DNA of 25,463 nt from Pseudomonadota bacterium (lineage in GTDB: Bacteria; Desulfobacterota; Desulfovibrionia; Desulfovibrionales; Desulfovibrionaceae), in contig JAEWPX010000119.1 of assembly GCA_023399375.1 (NCBI GenBank), forward strand, positions 1-25,463, in the 5' to 3' direction. Positions 22,624-25,463 of this stretch are shown here, piece after piece. A program made the translations under genes and the position numbers. The notes beneath the pieces were generated by a model. The model was not told where the DNA came from. It saw only the letters and a program-made list of their open reading frames with translations, and did no database searches. Position 1 is the first letter of the stretch; each line of letters opens with the position of its first letter.

Positions 22624-22782
22624 GCGTTGACGGGCGAGTCGTTTTCCGGACGGCGAGCCCTGCACGGAAAGCCGTTGGCCGTGCCTACCATTTTGTCGGC
22701 GCTGCGACGAAAACGTGCGGTGTCGCGTCGTTGTTGCAGTGTGCCCATGGCGAAGACGGCTGTATTCCGCGCATCGCAGGGT

Positions 22783-22798
22783 TGGCACGGCATTTGTA
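22783..22798 (+). promoter_or_regulatory. Sigma-54-like promoter element 1
   Basis: TGGCACG-GCAT-TTGTA matches the consensus TGGCACG-N4-TTGCW except that the -12 GC is GT. Transcription would start near 22809. The terminator at 22918-22954 should stop that transcript, so it would yield a short RNA of about 140 nt rather than nifH mRNA. Confidence 0.45.
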
Positions 22799-22917
22799 GG
22801 AACCTCTGCAACCCCAGTTTCCAGGGCTTGCGGCCGGTTGGGGCAACCTCCTCCTGGCCGGCCGACAACCCAGCGCTTCTTGAGTGATCGGCTTTTGGTT
22901 TCCGTGTTTGGCAGCAG

Positions 22918-22954
22918 AAACGACGTTGCATCGGGCAGCGTCGTTTTTGTTTTT
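22918..22954 (+). terminator. Rho-independent terminator upstream of nifH
   Basis: AAACGACG (22918-22925) pairs with CGTCGTTT (22939-22946), extended by a T-G wobble and TGC/GCA, giving 12 pairs around the loop ATCGG. TTTTTGTTTTT follows. It is 300 nt before nifH and isolates nifH from upstream transcription. Confidence 0.85.
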
Positions 22955-23120
22955 ATGCATCTCTGCAATCCTGTCGATCGAAGCACCATTTCGCAAGGAA
23001 AGGTGTTCGTTCGTAATTGTAGAAATGTCTGTAAAGTAAGACAATTTTGTGCTCGTACTTGTGCTGTCGCTGTTGCCTTTGTTTGGCTATCATCCTCGTA
23101 TGCCTTGTATTTTTCTCCAG

Positions 23121-23136
23121 TGGTACGGGCTGTGCT
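23121..23136 (+). promoter_or_regulatory. Sigma-54-like promoter element 2, probable nifH promoter
   Basis: TGGTACG-GGCT-GTGCT keeps the essential GG (23122-23123) and GC (23134-23135) with the required spacing; two less critical consensus positions differ. Transcription would start near 23147 and leave a leader of about 109 nt before the nifH ATG. nifH is typically sigma-54/NifA dependent, which supports this reading. Confidence 0.55.
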
Positions 23137-23255
23137 TTGTCGGATGCAGCTTCTTGCAGGGGGGCTGGTCTCGGAAGGGGCGGAGAATGCGCGCGCTCCT
23201 TCCGGGTCAGCCGGGAGAAAATCCGCAGACAACAAGGTTTTGGAGGGTTCATCGG

Positions 23256-24080
23256 ATGCGTAAGATCGCCATTTACGGCAAGGGCGGCATCGGCAAGTCC
23301 ACCACCACGCAAAATACCGTGGCCGGCCTGGCGGAAATGGGCAACCGGGTCATGGTCGTGGGCTGCGACCCGAAAGCCGATTCCACGCGACTGCTCCTCG
23401 GCGGTCTGCAACAGAAAACCGTCCTCGACACCCTGCGCGAGGAGGGCGAAGACGTCGACCTCGATGACATCCTCAAGGTCGGCTACAAGGACACCCGCTG
23501 CACCGAATCCGGCGGCCCGGAACCCGGTGTCGGCTGCGCCGGCCGCGGCATCATCACCTCCATCAACCTGCTCGAACAACTCGGGGCCTACCAGGCAGAC
23601 AAGAAACTCGACTACGTCTTCTACGACGTCCTCGGCGACGTCGTGTGCGGCGGGTTCGCCATGCCCATCCGCGACGGCAAGGCCGAGGAGATCTACATCG
23701 TCTGTTCCGGCGAAATGATGGCCATGTACGCCGCCAACAACATCTGCAAAGGCATCGTCAAATACGCCGACGCCGGCACCGTGCGCCTGGGCGGGCTCAT
23801 CTGCAACAGCCGCAAGGTGGACAACGAACGCGAGATGATCGAGGAGCTGGCCAGCCGCCTGGGCACGCAGATGATCCACTTCATGCCGCGTGAAAACCAG
23901 GTCCAGCGCGCGGAAATCCACCGCAAGACCGTCATCGACTACTCCCCGGAGCACCCCCAGGCCGACGAATACCGGGCGCTGGCCAAAAAGATCCACGAAA
24001 ACGAGATGTTCGTAGTGCCAAAGCCCCTGTCCATCAACGAACTGGAAAAGCTGCTCATCGACTTCGGCATCGCCAACTGA
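23256..24080 (+). CDS. nifH: Nitrogenase iron protein (dinitrogenase reductase)
   Basis: NifH is the homodimeric ATPase that passes electrons from ferredoxin or flavodoxin to the MoFe protein, and it also takes part in cofactor assembly. The 274-residue product has Walker A GKGGIGKST (8-16), GCDPKADSTRLLL, and the [4Fe-4S] ligands C94 (GVGCAGRG) and C131 (DVVCGGFAMP). R97 is the usual ADP-ribosylation site. The 2-residue insertion between the cysteines relative to Azotobacter NifH, and the ending HENEMFVVPKPLSINELEKLL, fit the group III (anaerobe/Desulfovibrio) type. It is much closer to NifH than to CfbC- or BchL-like proteins. ATG 23256 has GGAGG 9 nt upstream. It is followed by a hairpin, an unknown gene and an ABC permease; nifI/nifD are not in the visible 1.4 kb downstream. 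Confidence 0.95.
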   Translation: MRKIAIYGKGGIGKSTTTQNTVAGLAEMGNRVMVVGCDPKADSTRLLLGGLQQKTVLDTLREEGEDVDLDDILKVGYKDTRCTESGGPEPGVGCAGRGIITSINLLEQLGAYQADKKLDYVFYDVLGDVVCGGFAMPIRDGKAEEIYIVCSGEMMAMYAANNICKGIVKYADAGTVRLGGLICNSRKVDNEREMIEELASRLGTQMIHFMPRENQVQRAEIHRKTVIDYSPEHPQADEYRALAKKIHENEMFVVPKPLSINELEKLLIDFGIAN

Positions 24081-24089
24081 CGCGTCCCC
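24074..24089 (+). repeat. 16-bp direct repeat, copy 1 (at nifH stop)
   Basis: CAACTGACGCGTCCCC spans the nifH stop codon (TGA 24078-24080). The identical 16 bp recur at 24850-24865 across the stop of the next gene. Confidence 0.85.
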
Positions 24090-24106
24090 CGCGCGCCAGC
24101 CGTTGC

Positions 24107-24136
24107 GCCGGAGGGAGTCTAAAGGCTCCCTCCGGC
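24107..24136 (+). terminator. 11-bp hairpin downstream of nifH, no T-tract
   Basis: GCCGGAGGGAG (24107-24117) pairs perfectly with CTCCCTCCGGC (24126-24136) around an 8-nt loop. Only TT follows. It may act as a partial terminator or a 3'-end barrier that protects nifH mRNA. Stable stems after nifH are known in nif operons to raise NifH over downstream products. It ends 30 nt before the next ATG. Confidence 0.6.
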
Positions 24137-24166
24137 TTGATCCCCGCGTCCGCGGAGGGTGAACGC

Positions 24167-24856
24167 ATGCATATCGCCGCCTATCTCGAAGTGCTTGCCA
24201 AGGCGCAGACCGTGTTCGACCTGCGGCTCCTGGCCGCGGCCGGAGGCAGGGCGGCGGCCGCCGTGGGCCGCTGCCTGGACCCGGACGACCTCGCTCCCGA
24301 AGGGCTCGCCCCGGCCCGCGACAATCTCCTGTCCCTGTGCGGCCGGGAACTCGGCCGCTACGCCGCCGGGCAGGCCACGGCCTACGCCGGGTTCTGCCTC
24401 GCCATGCAGGGCGGGGGGCTTGGCGGAAGCCGGGCCGCCGCCCTGACCGCCCGCCTGGAGCGGGCGCGCGCCGCCCATGTCCGGGCCATCGACCGCGGCG
24501 ACCAGGACAGCCTGCCGGCCTGGAAGTTCCTGGGCATGCTCTACGCCCTCGACCCCGTCGTCGACGCCGCGTTCGAGGACGCAGCCGCCGCGCCGTACCG
24601 CTGCTGCCGGGACATCACGGCCCTTTTTCTCACGCGGCGGCCCGCGTCCGGGGCCGTCGCGCCGCTGCACCTGCTCGGGCTCGTGGCGTTTGCCGCATTT
24701 TTCTCCGTCTACCACCTGGATTTTCCCGCCTTCATCCGGCTCCTCGACCGCCACGGCCGACCCCTGGCCGGGAACGCGGCGGCGTCCCCGCCCCGGGTCC
24801 TGCCGCCGGGCATGTCCGTCTGGCAGCCGCCGGCCGGGGGCTTTGCCTGCAACTGA
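24167..24856 (+). CDS. Unrecognised protein encoded directly downstream of nifH
   Basis: I do not recognise this 229-residue protein. It is largely helical, Ala/Leu/Arg-rich and has six Cys (36, 58, 77, 146, 147 and the penultimate 228). The CC pair lies in PYRCCRDITALF. A hydrophobic stretch at about 164-184 (VAPLHLLGLVAFAAFFSVYHL) may be a membrane segment or a buried helix; there is no signal peptide. ATG 24167 has GGAGG 8-12 nt upstream. The gene is on the nifH strand, 86 bp after its stop with a hairpin in between, and 76 bp before an ABC permease gene. A 16-bp repeat covers its stop codon and also that of nifH. A role linked to nitrogenase or to the exporter is possible from position only. 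Confidence 0.78.
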   Translation: MHIAAYLEVLAKAQTVFDLRLLAAAGGRAAAAVGRCLDPDDLAPEGLAPARDNLLSLCGRELGRYAAGQATAYAGFCLAMQGGGLGGSRAAALTARLERARAAHVRAIDRGDQDSLPAWKFLGMLYALDPVVDAAFEDAAAAPYRCCRDITALFLTRRPASGAVAPLHLLGLVAFAAFFSVYHLDFPAFIRLLDRHGRPLAGNAAASPPRVLPPGMSVWQPPAGGFACN

Positions 24857-24865
24857 CGCGTCCCC
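24850..24865 (+). repeat. 16-bp direct repeat, copy 2 (at stop of the 229-aa gene)
   Basis: CAACTGACGCGTCCCC again covers a stop codon (TGA 24854-24856), identical to 24074-24089. The sequence between the two copies contains exactly the nifH-distal hairpin and the unknown gene. Confidence 0.85.
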
Positions 24866-24932
24866 TTTACGGAGGCTGCGGGATGGGGTAGCGCCGTAGG
24901 GCCGGCCTGCGCCGGCTGCCGGCGGCTGCCCC

Positions 24933-25463
24933 ATGACCATCCGCATTGCGCTGCGAAACCTGCTGCACGACCGCGTGCGCCTGGCCGTCACGCTCACCGG
25001 CGTGGTCTTCGCCGTGGTCCTCATCGCCGTTCAGGGCGGGCTGTTCGTCGGCTTCACCCGGGCCACCACCTGCGTCATCGACAACACCGAGGCCGAAATC
25101 TGGGTGGCCTCGCGCGGGGTGCGCAACTTCGACGTCACCCACCCGCTGCCGCCGCGCAAATTCCACCAGATCCTGGGCGTGCGCGGCGTGGGCCGGGCCG
25201 AACGCGTCATCGTGCGTTTCGCCAACTGGAAAAAACCCGCCGGCGGCCGCGAATCCGTGGAAGTCGTCGGCTTCGATCCGGGCTCGGGCCTGGCCAGGCC
25301 CTGGAATGTGCCGCTCGGAACCCTGGCGGCGCTCACGCTCCCCGACACCGTGGCCGTGGACGCGCTCTACCTCGACAAGCTCGGCATCGCGGGCGTCGGG
25401 CAGGCCGTGGAGATCGGCGACCGCCGCGCCAGGGTCGTGGCGCTCACCTCCGGCATCCGCTCG
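24933..25463 (+). CDS. ABC exporter permease, DevC/MacB-like (partial, runs off the window)
   Basis: The first 177 codons are open to the window end. Residues 1-40 (MTIRIALRNLLHDRVRLAVT, then LTGVVFAVVLIAVQGGLFVGF) form the amphipathic start and first membrane helix of DevC-type permeases. The following periplasmic part (CVIDNTEAEIWVASRGVRNFDVTHPLP, RAERVIVRFANWKKP, VEVVGFDPGSGLARPWNV) matches the MacB-like periplasmic core seen in DevC. These permeases work with a DevA ATPase and a DevB/HlyD-type adaptor to export lipids or other compounds; both partners would be expected farther right. The ribosome site before the ATG is weak (GGCGG). It is on the same strand as nifH, 76 bp after the unknown gene. 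Confidence 0.86.
   Translation, partial: MTIRIALRNLLHDRVRLAVTLTGVVFAVVLIAVQGGLFVGFTRATTCVIDNTEAEIWVASRGVRNFDVTHPLPPRKFHQILGVRGVGRAERVIVRFANWKKPAGGRESVEVVGFDPGSGLARPWNVPLGTLAALTLPDTVAVDALYLDKLGIAGVGQAVEIGDRRARVVALTSGIRS

Larger units (their letters stand above)
22553..23255 (+). promoter_or_regulatory. 703-bp control region upstream of nifH
   Basis: No gene is seen here. The GC-rich left part holds a 14-bp hairpin (22591-22623) and a bulged TTTTGTCG/CGACGAAAA dyad (22691-22713). A sigma-54-like element at 22783 is followed by a strong terminator at 22918-22954. The AT-richer right part holds an AATTGT-N20-ACAATT dyad (23015-23046) and a second sigma-54-like element at 23121. NifA sites of the form TGT-N10-ACA are not seen exactly; TGT-N12-ACA occurs at 23026-23043, inside the dyad. 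The order dyad, sigma-54 element, leader, nifH is what an activator-dependent nif promoter would need. Confidence 0.55.

Noticed and set aside
22783..22798. First sigma-54-like element as the nifH promoter
   Set aside because: A strong terminator lies between it and nifH, its -12 GC is GT, and a better-placed element with intact GG/GC exists at 23121.
1..25463. CRISPR arrays, rRNA genes, intact IS elements or integrases
   Set aside because: None seen. The only regular tandem repeat is the two-copy 60-bp unit inside the small secreted-protein gene.

Overview
The window looks like chromosomal DNA of a GC-rich, nitrogen-fixing anaerobic proteobacterium. A free-living sulfate reducer of the Desulfovibrio/Solidesulfovibrio type fits best. 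This rests on a group-III-type NifH, the strong GC bias at third codon positions, and the family mix (MnmE, HemC, GmhA, FmdB-type zinc ribbon, DevC-like permease). It is inference from sequence character; no database was consulted.

Layout. (1) 1-4600: nucleotide-sugar epimerase and TPR protein on +, convergent with mnmE and a PLP aminotransferase on -. (2) 4836-5009: a tRNA-Pro(GGG) with promoter and terminator. (3) 5010 to about 10900: a more AT-rich accessory segment beginning directly after the tRNA. It holds a small secreted repeat protein, strong terminators and inverted repeats, a pair of DnaA-box-like repeats beside a long hairpin, a three-gene set of exported proteins on - (PAN-domain protein, TolB-like propeller, unknown), and a membrane protein plus an SH3b protein on +. 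It resembles a tRNA-anchored island, but I see no integrase. (4) 10919-13987 (-): an isochorismatase-like hydrolase / ABM monooxygenase / YtcJ-type amidohydrolase operon. Two of its three genes carry visible lesions: an amber codon where Trp is expected, and a one-base deletion. (5) 14311-19226: an NAD(P)-binding DUF2867-type protein on +, then a - strand series gmhA, FmdB-type zinc ribbon, hemC and a polytopic membrane protein. (6) 19375-22552 (+): a shikimate-kinase-fold kinase with an altered substrate loop, a Cys-cluster YkgJ-like protein, a lipoprotein and an SGNH hydrolase. (7) 22553-25463 (+): a 0.7-kb control region with two sigma-54-like elements and an internal terminator, then nifH, an unrecognised 229-aa protein and the start of a DevC/MacB-like ABC permease.

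The most interesting points are: a nifH not followed by nifI/nifD and set next to an unknown protein bracketed by 16-bp repeats; a possible sigma-54-driven short RNA upstream of it; a shikimate kinase homologue that has lost one glycine of its substrate-binding loop and may be a homoserine kinase; an MnmE whose guanine-specificity motif is AKAD rather than NKxD; the double-lesion amidohydrolase operon; and the tRNA-adjacent AT-rich segment with DnaA-box-like repeats. No CRISPR array, intact transposase, integrase or rRNA gene was seen.
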